Source: Calliopsis andreniformis (taxonomy: Eukaryota; Arthropoda; Insecta; Hymenoptera; Andrenidae). From it: a stretch of 64,000 nucleotides of DNA. Position numbers and translations under genes: made by a program. Shown piece by piece: positions 12,923 to 25,189 of the stretch. Within the stretch, counting starts at the first letter, position 1. Each line of letters starts with the position of its first letter. Below the pieces are notes generated by a model. The model was not told the origin of the DNA. It did not search any database and saw nothing but the letters and a program-made list of their open reading frames with translations. The stretch spans positions 23,067,501 through 23,131,500 of the forward strand of contig NC_135066.1 of NCBI RefSeq assembly GCF_051401765.1. Direction: 5' to 3'.

Positions 12923-13348
12923 CAGGGTGTAACAAAAATGTTGCAGTTCCTTGAAAGGGGTGATTCAGGGCCTGATTTGAAACAACTTTTTCCTTAGCGA
13001 AAATGTAAGATGAGGCTTCGTTAACGAGTTATTAACGAAAAACACTGGCCAATGAGAGCATGAGTTTGCCGCCCGAGCGACCGCGGTAGCGTTGGGTACG
13101 CGCTAGGCGCTACGGTTGTACTCCGAACAAGAAAGTCGGCATGCGTCGAAGAAAATAGCATTAGTATGAAAATATTTGCATAACGTATAAACGAAACAGC
13201 AATGCAATAAAAAAAATGAACGGAGAATTGGAGAATTAACGTTGAAGATAGAAACGTTGAAAGTAGTCTCTGTTAGATTTAAAAACTAATAATCACTAAT
13301 GAATTAAATGCAATTCATCTGTAGTTTGTAAATCTGTGTCACTGGGTC
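12923..13348 (+). repeat. Left end of a Tc1/mariner element shared with the 47343 MITE
   Basis: This begins CAGGGTGTAACAAAAATG after TA at 12921-12922. It is almost identical over about 425 bp to the left arm of the MITE at 47343-47768, then diverges after CACTGGGTC. It includes a CG-rich block with GACCGCGGTAGCGTTGGGTA around 13079-13099. No matching right end was found nearby. The Tc1 transposase remnant just downstream suggests this is one end of a larger, deleted element. Confidence 0.85.
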
Positions 13349-13464
13349 TGTTCGTCTGTTCCTCGGTCCAGTTGATATGATCATTCACGAACCGAAGTCT
13401 CGCATATCGATTCCTTTTAGAGATTAGTGGTTTTTGCTGTGTTGTTTTACCAATCAGTTGAAAC

Positions 13465-13791
13465 TCACATAACCGGTGATGGACAGTTCAGACACTTTTT
13501 CTTATTCAAATGTGATAATATTCCTCCATGAATGTCAACAGCGGTCTTAAAACGATCGGTCTCGAACAGCTGATGGATAAAACGATCTCTTTGATTTTCA
13601 ATTTTACGTGTTCTTAGCTTACGGAGAATACTTTCTGCAGTTTTCTGAATATTAATACGTTGCATGACTTTCTGACAAACCCCAACAGATATGCCTAATT
13701 GTTGAGAAATATATCTATACGTTAATACTTGCTTTCTAAGAACCTGTACTTGGCGTCGTTGCTCTGGAGTGATATTTTTACCCAAACTCAT
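13465..13791 (-). pseudogene. Tc1-like transposase, N-terminal DNA-binding remnant
   Basis: On the minus strand from the ATG at 13791 the protein reads MSLGKNITPEQRRQVQVLRK, then LTYRYISQQLGISVGVCQKV. This is the paired-type helix-turn-helix of Tc1 transposases, which binds the terminal repeats (compare the family pattern LTxEQRxxIxxLxxxGxSxRxIAxxLGxSxxTV). About 85 residues keep the pattern, up to ETDRFKTAVDI. The catalytic DDE domain is missing: the frame runs into unrelated sequence and stops at 13465. The open frame extends upstream of the chosen ATG to 13893, but that part has no homology I can see. The gene points towards the transposon end at 12923, so it is probably the truncated gene of that element. 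Confidence 0.8.
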
Positions 13792-13893
13792 GATTAATGT
13801 TTTAGTTCTGGCATACACACTGTTTGAACGTACGGATAAACAAACAGAAACTGATTGCGAGACCAAAAAATTTAAAACAAATGCTGTTCGCAT

Positions 13894-16280
13894 GAACTTA
13901 TAACTCGTAGTATTTATAAGTATGCGTCTGCAGTAATGTCGTAGAACTGAGACAAAATATTATTTACTGTCCATAATAACAACGTTATATAAGTGACACA
14001 AAAGTAAGTAGTAGTACATACTTCACACATGTAAGAAATAGAGTGAAGTAAATTGTAAAAATTTGTTATAACGTAATATAGACAATGAAAATGTAACTAT
14101 TTGCATATTCGTAAGTACATGTCCGCTACTGCATAAGTACATCTATACATACATGTAAGTACTTATTATGTTAAGAATTTATTATACGTACAAGAGTAGA
14201 AGTGGAAGTCGTACTCGAGAATTTTGATTGTTGATCTCACAACCCTGCTAAAAGTCTTTTTTGAACTATGTTATTGCAACTTGACTTACCATTCTATGTA
14301 AACTTATTAATACATCTTGCAAGTTCTTCATTGGACTAGGAATCCCTGGCTTGTGTTTATAGTTTGCCAATTTAGCTATGACCTTTGCCTTTGTAATACC
14401 ACAAAGGTCTTTCCAAACGGTGTAGCTCAGCTATCTGCAGTCTAGCAATATCGACTCTGTGAGTCGCTCGATCTATTCAGCTACTAGTGAATTTCGATAT
14501 AAATCAAATGAAATTTTATTTAGGAAAGTAGTACTTTCAAAAAATGTACTTAAAAAATTGGATGTTTCAACAGCCTAATCCCTTTAATAAGACATTTTTT
14601 ATTTTTCAATCATTTTTTTACAACTTCAACAATTTTTTTAGTCTTGTTTTGATCTTATTTTCTTATGTAGAATTAACCTTTAAGGTTAAGTGTTAAAGTT
14701 TCAAAAACTGGAGCTTTATACATCACTAGGTTCAACCATTCCCGTCAGAAAGAAATAACGTTTAAAAACGAGCTATGATGATTTCCGATTACCGTGAATC
14801 GTTCTCGAAAAATACATTTTTGCGTGTACCGCCCTGGGGGACAATGGCGGGCTAGATGGCTGCGAAATAAATAGGAAAGGACGCGTATAGAGACACGGTC
14901 CCGTGTCGATTCGACAAAACCGCATCGAACGCCAAATGCAGAAGCCGCCTGTTCGGTTGTGCGTGTGTGAGTATTGTTGATGCACAAAATGAGAATCCGG
15001 TAGGAAAACGACGCTATTTCGGTAGGTGAAAAGTGGTCTGCGAATAACAGTCACCGGAAGCGGTGGTTTTCATACAAATGATCAAATAATTTCTCCGTTC
15101 TGTATGAAAAGTTTTGACGAAAATGTTTGGCGTTGATGGTGAATGTATTTTTAACGTTTTCCTCGTACTGTGCCTTTGCTTCTTTGGTATTACACATTCC
15201 AATATGGATATTTATATATTCGTTGGATGAAATCAGTTGAGAGAGGGTTAAAAATATTGCTTACTTTGTTAAATTACGTTTTGTTTACTTGTGTCGTTGA
15301 TTAAGAATAGTTAGTACACTGTATAAAGTTTATTTTGGTACTGAATTTTTATTTACGTTGGATTACAGATCTAGTTGCATTATTGATAAAAGCGTCTTGT
15401 TTTTGATCAAATTATTTATGTGCACGTTTTGAAAGGGGGCGAATAAAAAAGGGTTCATAATATTTAGTGTAAATAGTACTCGCTAAATGGAATAGAAAAA
15501 TCCTAATATTGTTATATTTACTTATTATAGTGTATAAGTTTAGGTGGTTTTTCCTAGATAAAAGTTTCTATTTTTGAAGTAAGATTAACTTATTTCAAGT
15601 ATTCCAGACAAAATATAATATTTAATCTGCATCAGAATCTCCTATAAAATTTTATAAATAACTTTTGCACAAATGAATTTCAACACTTTCTAAAAGTACA
15701 GTTAAATACTCCATAATTTTCGATGTTCTACAATATGGCTTATATTAAATAATTGTCAGTTGTACAAAATTGCAAGGGAAATCAAACTTTCACACTTGAA
15801 GCGTCTATTTTCATGGAAAATTATTGCTTAAATGCAACGATAGATTACATAAAAATAGTACATAAAGGAAACGTAAGTATGTAATATTGAAGAACAAAAA
15901 CTATTTAATTTTCAGATATTTAGTTGAGACAGAAGTTGCTCTTAATCCTGAGGGTACTACAAATCCAATTTGCGATGAGTCATTAATGACTGATATCATA
16001 ATTTCCAGACAATAGTACATACAGTGTAGCTGACTATAAAATTACTGTGATCTATTCCTTCTTTCTTGTGGTGTGTTTCTAGCTCCGATAGATACAATCT
16101 ACCTCTGTTTAGTTTCTTTCATTTTAATACAAAATGTAAATATTTTGAAATTTGAATATATGGACATAATAAACATTCGTCAACAAATTTGTGCATTATT
16201 GTATATTATAGTATTATATATTTTGCTTTTCTGCGTTAAACGTTTATATTACGTAAAACGTTAAAGCAGTACGTATGTAT
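13894..16280. other. Gene-free stretch
   Basis: No gene is supported. 13980-14010 contains GTGACACAAAAGTAAGTAG, which resembles a Tc1 terminal repeat and may be the far end of the preceding element (weak). Overlapping minus-strand frames at 14745-15202 have no recognisable motif. Confidence 0.45.
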
Positions 16281-16479
16281 GTATTGTGCTCCGTTCAAGA
16301 GATCTCCGGGACGGCACGGGGGCAGAAGGGGTCCTTCAATCTACATTGTATGTGTACCTGCCATTGCGAATCGTTTGCGAGAGCCGAAAGTATATGTTAG
16401 ACTGGGCATGTCCTCTTCCACTCTAACCAATTAGACCTGCATACCTTTCAGGGATCACCTCTTGAGCGGAGCACAGTAC
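16281..16479. mobile_element. 199-bp inverted-repeat element (MITE)
   Basis: The left end GTATTGTGCTCCGTTCAAGA and the right end, whose complement reads GTACTGTGCTCCGCTCAAGA, form terminal inverted repeats of about 25 bp. The interior is GC-richer than its surroundings and has no coding capacity. I cannot assign a superfamily, and no clear target duplication was seen. Confidence 0.65.
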
Positions 16480-17981
16480 TTGACTGTTTTATTAGAATGT
16501 ATTATTCCTTGGTGGTCCTACTAGGCTTAGACATGAACTTGCGTCATCGTCTTTGTGTCTAGAACCTACTCTCCAAAAATATTCCACATTTTCTAATACA
16601 TCCTATATACAACAAGTATGATCAAATGGTCGCTTACATGATAACTAATAAACATAACATAACAATTGCAACGTTTTATATTATTATTGCAGAAAAAAAA
16701 TGTTCTTGTACTGAATTTAGGTGAAGACACAATATTAACTTAGATATTAGCCTAATTTCTCAAGATGGTATAAAAATAGATACCATTAAATTCCTAGTCG
16801 AATTAAATCCTTGCCAAGAAACTAAAGCTACGTCTCCACTGATGTAATAATAGGGAACGTTTTGTTGCTTCTTGCTGCTACGTATTCCAAAATTGGGTTT
16901 TGTTTCTGTTTCAATGCGATATTATTTGTTATTGGCAATACAAACACGAAGAAACCTAGAGAAACATTTGACAACAAATGGCGATTCTTCGAAGAAACAT
17001 GAAATAGCAACAAAAAGTTCCTTGTTGTTACTTCAATAGAGATATAGCTTAATAATTGTGCTATACAGACAATTTCGTCATGAATAATTATGTTATTTAT
17101 ATGCTGTAAAATCCTTAAATGAAAAACAAAATATTTATCTCATTTTGCAGAAAATCAGAATTCCTGAGTTACGCCATTCTTCCAAAAAATAATCCATAAA
17201 TTAATTCTTTTCTTCCTCAATTTTATAACTGAACAATAACTGTGTCTCGTTGATCATGTGAAAAGCGTGGCGTTAAAGGGCCGTGAAAAGGCTCTATAAA
17301 ACTTTCTCCTAACGATTAAACTCGAATCCAGCCGATAATTTCTCATCGAAAATCCACTTGAGGCCGAAGTTGGATACAAAGCAAGCCACATGCTAGCTTC
17401 TCATCATTATATTTCTCGCAATTATCTCTGGGATGGCACTCGTCGGTTCTTCAAGCGGGCAAGAGAAAAATAAGAGGTTCAGACGTTTTATCAGTTCGTT
17501 AAAAAATTACTGGCAGTGTTTCGCGGTAATTTTTCTTGTTTCGTTCCTTTACGCCCTCTTTTTCGCGCAATAACAATGCTGTCCTCAGCCAGTTAAACTG
17601 TGGAAAATGAGCAAATAGCCGTTTTGCGCGATAACAGAGCGCACCATCGTTCTATTTGCGTTAATTTTCCTGGCGCCTGTTTTCCTTTAACGCAATGTTT
17701 GCTTCATACCAGTTGGGGTGAAATGCGTCCCTTGGCGATACATTGGCTAGAGAAAAAGAGTAAATTGGACTGATAGTGTGGAAGGTTGCCATGTATTGGT
17801 CGCGAGGAAGATTTTAACACTAGTGTTTGAATTAACTCTCAATTTGGGACTGAACATGATTCCATGCATCAAAACTATCTCTGAATATTCTTCGTCAATT
17901 TTAAATACGATAATATATACATACAATAATATATACATGTACACGCACGTCATGTGATTATATAACATCAAAATAATTATA
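16480..17981. other. Gene-free stretch with a less AT-rich block
   Basis: No exon or domain was recognised. The block 17250-17720 is less AT-rich, has few long homopolymers and no transposon signature. It could be conserved non-coding DNA, but I cannot test this. Confidence 0.4.
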
Positions 17982-18195
17982 TAGGATGTCTCAATTGAAG
18001 TTTCGCACGGAATCTCGGCAATCTCTAGAAATCACGGAAGCACGTCCACCTAGAGAAAATTTGTGATTATCATAAATTGTCTCCTTCGTCCCTCCCATTC
18101 CTTTCGAAATGAAGGATGTTTTATTTGAAACATTTTTTGAAGCAAGCTACAGTTTGGGAGATAATTGCTTGCGAAATTTCAAATGCGGCACCGTG
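17982..18195. mobile_element. 214-bp Tc1/mariner-type MITE, copy 1
   Basis: It is flanked by TA (17980-17981 and 18196-18197). The left end TAGGATGTCTCAATTGAAGT pairs over 26 bp with the complement of the right end, CACGGTGCCGCATTTGAAAT, both continuing into TTTCGCA. No coding sequence is present. The right half matches 42440-42579. Confidence 0.75.
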
Positions 18196-21064
18196 TATGT
18201 ATAAATGAAATGGACTTCTATTTCCAGATATCTTGAATGAGGAACAGGTTAAAAGAAGTACTATGATGGGATTGGAAGATCCATTGAGACATAAATGCTA
18301 AATAATTTTTCATTTATACTTTTTGTGTGATTCAAAGTTAAAATTCTCTTATAAAATAATATTTATGTGTCTACAGTTCATAAAAAACCTAATGTTTTAG
18401 TCCTACATTCAGGAAAGCTATACAAGTTTCGCACCATTATTAAAAATTTCACCGTGAAAAATAACAAGGAAAAATTATACTATCATCAACAAAACCTACA
18501 TATTCTTTTATCAGAAGTTTGATAAGAATTTGATGAAAATTTCGTCAGAAACCATTGTTTAATCATAAAATCATAGAACTGTGAACGTGTCAATATAGCA
18601 TTATACCTTACTAATACTAATAACCTGATTGTACGCAAAATAGGTCGAAATAAACCCCATTATATGACAGCCAAGTTTCCTAGGAATAATGTAGATATGT
18701 CTGGTTCAATTTAGTTCATTAGATATATAGAAAAACTTATTGAGCAGGTGTTACCTTGTCAAGGAAATTGTGTATTTGGCAAAATAGGCGTGGAACTACG
18801 TCGTAGTAGATAATTACGGAGAGTACAGGGTCTAGTATCACTACACATTTATTAGATTACGATCTGACCTCGCCCACCAGGGGACAGGAAATTATTAGAG
18901 GGGTCAAGCTCTTAGACCATTAAGCAGATTGTTGGGTGCTCAAAATAAGGAATACCATATTTTATAAGAGAGTTTTACAGAAACAATGCAGTACAATTCT
19001 TTAGTCACGTTTAACCTGAGGGATAACCACAGATTCTGTGGACTCAAAAACTTGCAACAGTTCAATAAAATACACCAAACGTTAAAATAGGTTAAATTTG
19101 CTTTCATAGAATGCTGCTGTAATAAATGATACCAATAAAAAAACTTCAAGAAAGTAAACAAATTCCGCCAAGTACACGAAAAAGTCCAAGACGAAAACAT
19201 TCCAACAGCACCCTAAAAATACGCACATAAAAAAGGTGTGAAATCAGAATGAGTTACAAATACATTTAAACGTAATTTAAAATTTTCTAAATTTTTTATA
19301 TATATAAAGATTAATATATTAAAATCATATCTTCATGATATCCTTGTTACGTTCTGTAACGACTAAATTTTTTTTTATTGAATATCTTTCTCACGAAGAA
19401 TTATCGTCGTTGTGACACTGTCTCCACACGATATCTGGCGTCGTATGTATAGTGTAAGTCGTGAACGTCTCTCGAGTCCTGCAACGAGCTGCCGTTGCAG
19501 TTACCTGATATTGGCATCCAGTTAAAACATAGAATACCTGGAACATCCAGTGATTCTCCAATAAGATTTAATAATAATGAAACTGCTATTCACAATGGAA
19601 GCATAAACAACACATAGCGTTTTGGGGAATCCTTCGCTGATTGCATCTGTTTCCATTATTTTTACATGGATGATAGTCTACCGAATATTTCTTAAATTCT
19701 TATCGTAACATCTCATTTTGTAAAATTATAGTGTCTTTTCTTTACGTTACAAATATCCTGATCAGGAGACCCGACAACGTCTCGCGCCAAGTAGTTAAGT
19801 GGTGCGTGATGCTAGCAGTATACCTTTTCTACGGTCAAGACGTCCAAAAACTTTAATAACGATTTATTCTTTTGATGCAGTGTGTAATGGATTTTATCGA
19901 TTACCTACCACATTACTATGTATCACCGTGCGCGTAAAATGAGCGCTCCCGTATGTAAATTGGAATAGGAAGAACTGAGATTCGAAATATTAATTTTACG
20001 TGCAGGAATAATCTAACGTGTTCAGTTTCGTCTGACGGGGATACTTTTTTCTGGCTTTCACATTTTTACCCCTAGGTAGTTTTCTGGCTTTCATATTTTT
20101 GCCGCTAGAGTGATTCAGCAACGAAGCTAGGAAGCTGTCAAAATTCGTCATGTTTTGAACGAAAAGGTTAATAATAAAAGTATAAGAATAATAAACAATA
20201 ATAAATAAATAAAAAAAATAAAAGATAACAGAAGCAATAAATAAAAAAGTAGGACTTTAGTAATAACATGTCCTAACACGGGGGAAATTGTTACGCAATA
20301 AAGAGTGAGTTAATATAATACATGCTAAATGTTATAAATTTTGGAAGAGTGGTTGCTTATGAGTAATCAGGTATTATTAACAATAGAAGATGAATTGTGT
20401 TCAATATATGTATTTTGATTATTTAGTACATTTTATATTTAACTCTTTGTGGTTTATTACATTCTATACTTAATCATTTGTGTCATTGTGGACAGCGACT
20501 GTCATTAGTGTATTCAAAATATTATTATTCTTCGCACTAAATTATTATCATGAAAAAATTTATATTTTTCACTTGATAGTCCATGCGAGTTCTATGGAGG
20601 TAGTAGGATGCTTAAAACTGTTCATTTAATGATATTTTCTGTTTGAAACTAGATCGTTTCAAAAATTAGTAAATATGACATTAAAGCTGTGCCTACTACG
20701 ACACTGCAAATAGTTTCGAAGACGTACAAAGTTATTAGTGCTATACTTCATCATGGCGAGTATTTATAAAGGACATTATACTTGTCTCTTAAGGCAAAAG
20801 AAGTCTACGTGGGTACATACTGATGACTGTAACATTCGTTAGACGCGTTGGTCACGAGGTGTCAAAGACGTTTATGTGTTTATCTTAGAAAACATATCAA
20901 AATAGACTATCAGACATCATAATAAATACGCATAATAAGTAAGAAGAAGATACACGGACACCCTACATTGCATAAAAATAATAATTGTCTATATATCAAT
21001 AGTAAAAATAAGTGAAATCCCACCCGCCCCAAAGGATCCAAAAGATATTAACTATAAAAAATCT
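18196..21064. other. Gene-free stretch
   Basis: No gene is supported. 19141-19187 is a minus-strand copy of a 47-bp sequence also present at 22328-22374, and both contain a frame reading TFSCTW...FTFLKF. 20161-20220 is a run of AATAAATAAAA-type low-complexity sequence. Confidence 0.45.
19141..19187 (-). repeat. Short dispersed repeat, copy 1
   Basis: The reverse complement starts GGACTTTTTCGTGTACTTGG and aligns to 22328-22374 on the plus strand with few mismatches. Both copies translate to TFSCTW followed by FTFLKF in one frame. The similarity is at DNA level and no longer reading frame supports a gene. Confidence 0.5.
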
Positions 21065-21335
21065 CCAAAAAAATGAATCCTTCCAAAAAAGTATCGAAAA
21101 GATGTTAACTTCAAAACATATTTATTACCGTTTGATTCTAAAAAAGTACTGAAATCAGAAGTAGTTGTCCAATTTATAAGGGTGCTCTAAATCTTGGTAA
21201 TTACAAAATCACCAGAAAACATTAATCTATTTGATTTGAAGAAGGTACTGAAATCAAAAGTGGCTTCCCCATTTGTACAATGCGCTCCACAACACATCAA
21301 TTACAAAATCATGATAAAACATTAATATTTTAGAT
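21065..21335 (+). repeat. Tandem repeat with a 99-bp unit
   Basis: Two clear units start at 21134 and 21233. They share AAGTACTGAAATCA or AGGTACTGAAATCA, then AATTACAAAATCA and AAAACATTAAT at matching offsets. A more degraded partial unit precedes them. It has no coding content and is not obviously linked to a transposon. Confidence 0.7.
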
Positions 21336-21865
21336 CGATTCACAAATAACGACTACATGTGAAAACCAGAAAAATTAAACTTAAGGTATACTTGGCGAGT
21401 CAGCTTTATCAAAATCGGACCACCGACAGATATATAATCACAATTTTGTGAATGTATGTGAGAATATATGTATGTACACATGTCCATTCAAAATTTAAAA
21501 TGAATACGAGAATCGTCAAACCTGCTGGTTGAAGAATGCAGGAATAAGAGAAACATACATATATTCACACACGCGTATTTCTAGCGAACTGCATGAACCT
21601 CGTGAGAAAACCGTGTCTTGTCGTCAAAATTCTACAGTAATGCAGCATCAGTTTTTTGGTACTTCGCCCAGCTTAGGCCGCTCTCGAAGGCTTTCAGCTG
21701 CAACACTCCTCACCGTACGATCGCGAAGTGCGTCACGTGGTAGTCTATGGAACTTATATTCTCTTTCTATCTATAAAAATTCAGTTTCGAGCCGAAATCT
21801 ATTAATGCAAATGACTCATAGTTTCTACGTACAAACTTTTTTTGTCAAATAGCTTTCCTTTCCTT

Positions 21866-21915
21866 GATTATTATTATTATTGTTATCATCATCACCATCA
21901 TCATCATCATCATTA
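21866..21915 (+). repeat. ATT/ATC trinucleotide microsatellite
   Basis: An ATT run passes into an ATC run: TTATTATTATTATTG, then TCATCATCACCATCATCATC. Confidence 0.9.
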
Positions 21916-22327
21916 ATTTCTTTTATGTTTATTTTCTTATTTTTACTATAAAGTTTTAGAAATAACGTTTCTGATCGCGTGTGCTGCGTGTTGTGTGTGT
22001 GTAGTTTTTCCGGGACTTGAATTCACTACAACATAATATAGCAAAAAAAAATTGATTAAGAAGTAACGAGTAGATTTGGCGATTCTCTCATTGTTATATT
22101 TCCTTTTCTTTTATAATTGTAATTAATAATATATATATTAATAATATATATTACAACGCCAAGTTGAACACAGCATTTTAGCTGTGCATAGTTGTGTCAT
22201 CTTAAGCGTAGTTGGCAAGCACCGAATCTTACATGACGTTACATAGTGTCTCCTTTGCACATTGCTGGAAAGCACCTTTATGTACTTGCAGCTCATTTCG
22301 ATTTCACATCTTTCTATGACACAGTAC

Positions 22328-22374
22328 GGACTTTTTCATGTACTTGGTATAATTTTTTTACTTTTTTGAAATTT
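22328..22374 (+). repeat. Short dispersed repeat, copy 2
   Basis: Plus-strand partner of 19141-19187, starting GGACTTTTTCATGTACTTGG. It lies within an 81-codon open frame (22246-22491) that has no recognised domain. Confidence 0.5.
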
Positions 22375-22499
22375 GTTTTTATATATATTTTAATTTTCGA
22401 AAGAAGAGACTTCAAGCGTGACGATCAGTCAAACCATTATGTAGTGGATCTTACGTTATGTAGTGTATCGGATGTCCCATTCTATCTTTGAGAGCAATT

Positions 22500-24529
22500 G
22501 TATCTCTCGCTCACTGTCCCGATAAAATAGATTCCCTTATATTTTACATACTTCGTATCATATGTATCAGTAACTCCAAGTTATTTCCCTTTTATATTAA
22601 AAAGAAGAGGCTCCTACATTCTTTATTGTTTTTAAACGAAAATTAGTCTGTCTCTAGAGTAGTACTGCTAAAATTGATATCATAATGAATTGTTAAAGGT
22701 AGCGGGGCATCCCGACCCAGGTAATCGAACCGGGTGGACTGCGACTTAAATTTTAGTTAACTTATACAAAAAATTTATTTCCTAGAAGGAACTTGTGTAT
22801 ATGTATACATAGAATGAGGCACTTAAGGAGGTACGTTAACTTGATCGCATTTATTTTGAACGATTTTTAAATAAAGTATTATCTATTATACGATTACAAA
22901 TCAAGAGTTTTGACATTTTCCTCACATGGTTAATTATTTTCCAAGATAACAAAATATAATTTTTATATATATATCTTTATTTTTGCTGAAATTATATCAT
23001 AACAGCCATTCAAAACGATACTTACTTTGCGCAAGACATACATTGACTTACATAATAATAAAAACAATTGCATGACAATTACACTGTGTTATTTTAAATA
23101 AGTAAACATGTAACAGAAACTTCAAAACTCTTGGTCTATATACACTCTTGGTACACAATAATACCTTATTTTAAAAACCGTATAAAATTGACGTCTCTAA
23201 ATACCTCTAAATGATATCTGCGTATCAATCACTTATACGTATCATAATATTCCATCTAATAGGTACATGAGATTAATTTTCTAAATCTTCAAAGCTCATT
23301 CACCTACGAAGAGAATAAGAAAGATGATACAATTTTCATACAACGATTTTTAATTAAAAAATTAAAAAGAATTAAATACAATGATTTTTAATTAAAGAGG
23401 AGAAGTAAGAGAACTCCTACGATGAAATGACAATTTTAAAGAACAAGATCTTTGTATCTGCAATGACTAAAACATCATTAATTGAGGTGTTCTCTGATTT
23501 CTATTTAATTTTTTCATTCCATTTTATTAGATATTTATGTACTTTTTAGTTGCATTACTGTATAAAGGTAATGTAAATTAAGAAATTTTTATACTTATTA
23601 TTTACATTTAACTTTTATGTACTATTCAAGTAAATTTCAAATCGGAATCTTAATAATATATTTATATTTGTCGGATAAAAGTACATAATATGCATCGTTG
23701 TACTGAGGAATACTGTCTCAGCTGTCCGCCATTCATTCTGCGCGGTACGTATTTTTCGGTTTACCCAATAAAATTCGGTACCCTATTCAGTTACTTTGAC
23801 AATAACATTGGTCAGGCCCTTTTAGGCAGGATAGGACTAAGAATCGACAAAGACAAGGAATAGGCGAGTCTCCATCACTCAGCTGTCGAAGGATATTGGT
23901 TAAAATGCAAAGAGCAAGTAACGCGTCAACATCGCGAATAAACCGTTCCCAGCTTAGGTCTCTTTTTTAGAAAATCAAACTATAGTTACTTGCATGATGA
24001 GAAAACTATTTTTTGTAATTCAGTAGAATTGATAATGACAGAAAATGAAAGTTGTAAAAATACTCACTTGTAGATTATTTGAATTAGTTCGTCTTTAGCC
24101 TTATTTTCATTAGGAAACTCACAGTAAAATAATACAACTATTTTCATAAAAATAAAACCAGAAATTGAAAACTTTAACTCTTCATTTTTAATACTAGTCT
24201 TTCAGTACCCCCTTGATCTTTTAAATACCAGTTTCCAACTGTTTACAAAGAAGCATCGTACGAGCCAAGTCGTGTCACATTTAACATTTGATTGACTCCG
24301 AGGGGTTCCCCATTCCCCTGGTGGTGGGTATGGCGACGAGCGTTTATGTTGAGAGATCTGCCGAACCTATGTCCCGAGAGTACTGTATTCAAGTCGAAGA
24401 TTAAAATAGTTTTACATATTTGAAATATTGGTACAGTATTCTGTCGGTAAATGTGAAACCCTCTGGTCAAGAGAGTCACATTTAATACATAGGTGCTACA
24501 TTCTTTCTAATTTTCCGAACATGAAAAAA
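22500..24529. other. Gene-free stretch
   Basis: This is mostly AT-rich sequence. 22700-22745 contains GGTAATCGAACCGGGTGG, which resembles the T-arm of a tRNA in reverse, but no acceptor or anticodon arm can be folded around it. I see no other feature. Confidence 0.45.
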
Positions 24530-24725
24530 GAGTTAGTGGGAAAGAGAGAGACGGACTAAGAGTCGAGGTAGATCGACGAAGATTAAAGGTCGGGTATCAG
24601 TATGACTATACTAATACATGAGTAAAAGTTTTTTATTTGTGGTTCTTTTTTTACGCAATTTTCTTTATTATATTCATGACACTTTTCTGGTTAAAATGAT
24701 ACCAAACACAATATAATTTGGCTTA
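24530..24725 (+). repeat. Dispersed repeat G, copy 1
   Basis: Shares AAAGAGAGAGACGGACTAAG and, about 150 bp on, GGTTAAAATGATACCAAACA with 27955-28150. The last part also appears at 28440-28560 on the minus strand. It is probably one end of a non-autonomous element, and the termini are not defined. Confidence 0.6.
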
Positions 24726-25189
24726 TATTTACTTATAAAATTATAACTTATTATATTTTACTATTGCTGTTAATAAATTAGAAACACAAGCTGTTAATAA
24801 AATTTAAAATTATGTTACGTCTAGAGCGTATGTAATGTGACGTAGAATTCGTGTCTCTTACACGATGAATGTAAACACGTAAACAGGAAATGTGTGGCTT
24901 TCTCACCAACAATCGTGTCGTGAGTTTTGAAATGCGACACAAACAGAGAACTTAATCTTAATAGTATGTAGAGATTTCTGGTCTTGAAATAACTGTGGTG
25001 ATGTTTTTGATGTACATAGAGAAAATTTTGGGCTAGTTACGACGTCGCGTAGGCCCTCAGGCTTTTGAGCAGGCCATGCAATAAAGCGTTGCTGATCCCC
25101 CCTCGGAAAATTAAAAGTCCCAATACCTACATATCGGGCAAAGAAACTTTTGGCAAAACGTTAACAACAATAAGTGTCCTTGTGAAATG

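Noticed and set aside
13792..13893. Upstream extension of the Tc1 fragment to an earlier Met
   Set aside because: The Tc1 homology starts at the later ATG (13791). The extension reads as low-quality sequence.
22694..22745. tRNA-like T-arm in reverse (GGTAATCGAACCGGG)
   Set aside because: No A box, anticodon arm or paired acceptor stem can be placed at the right distance.
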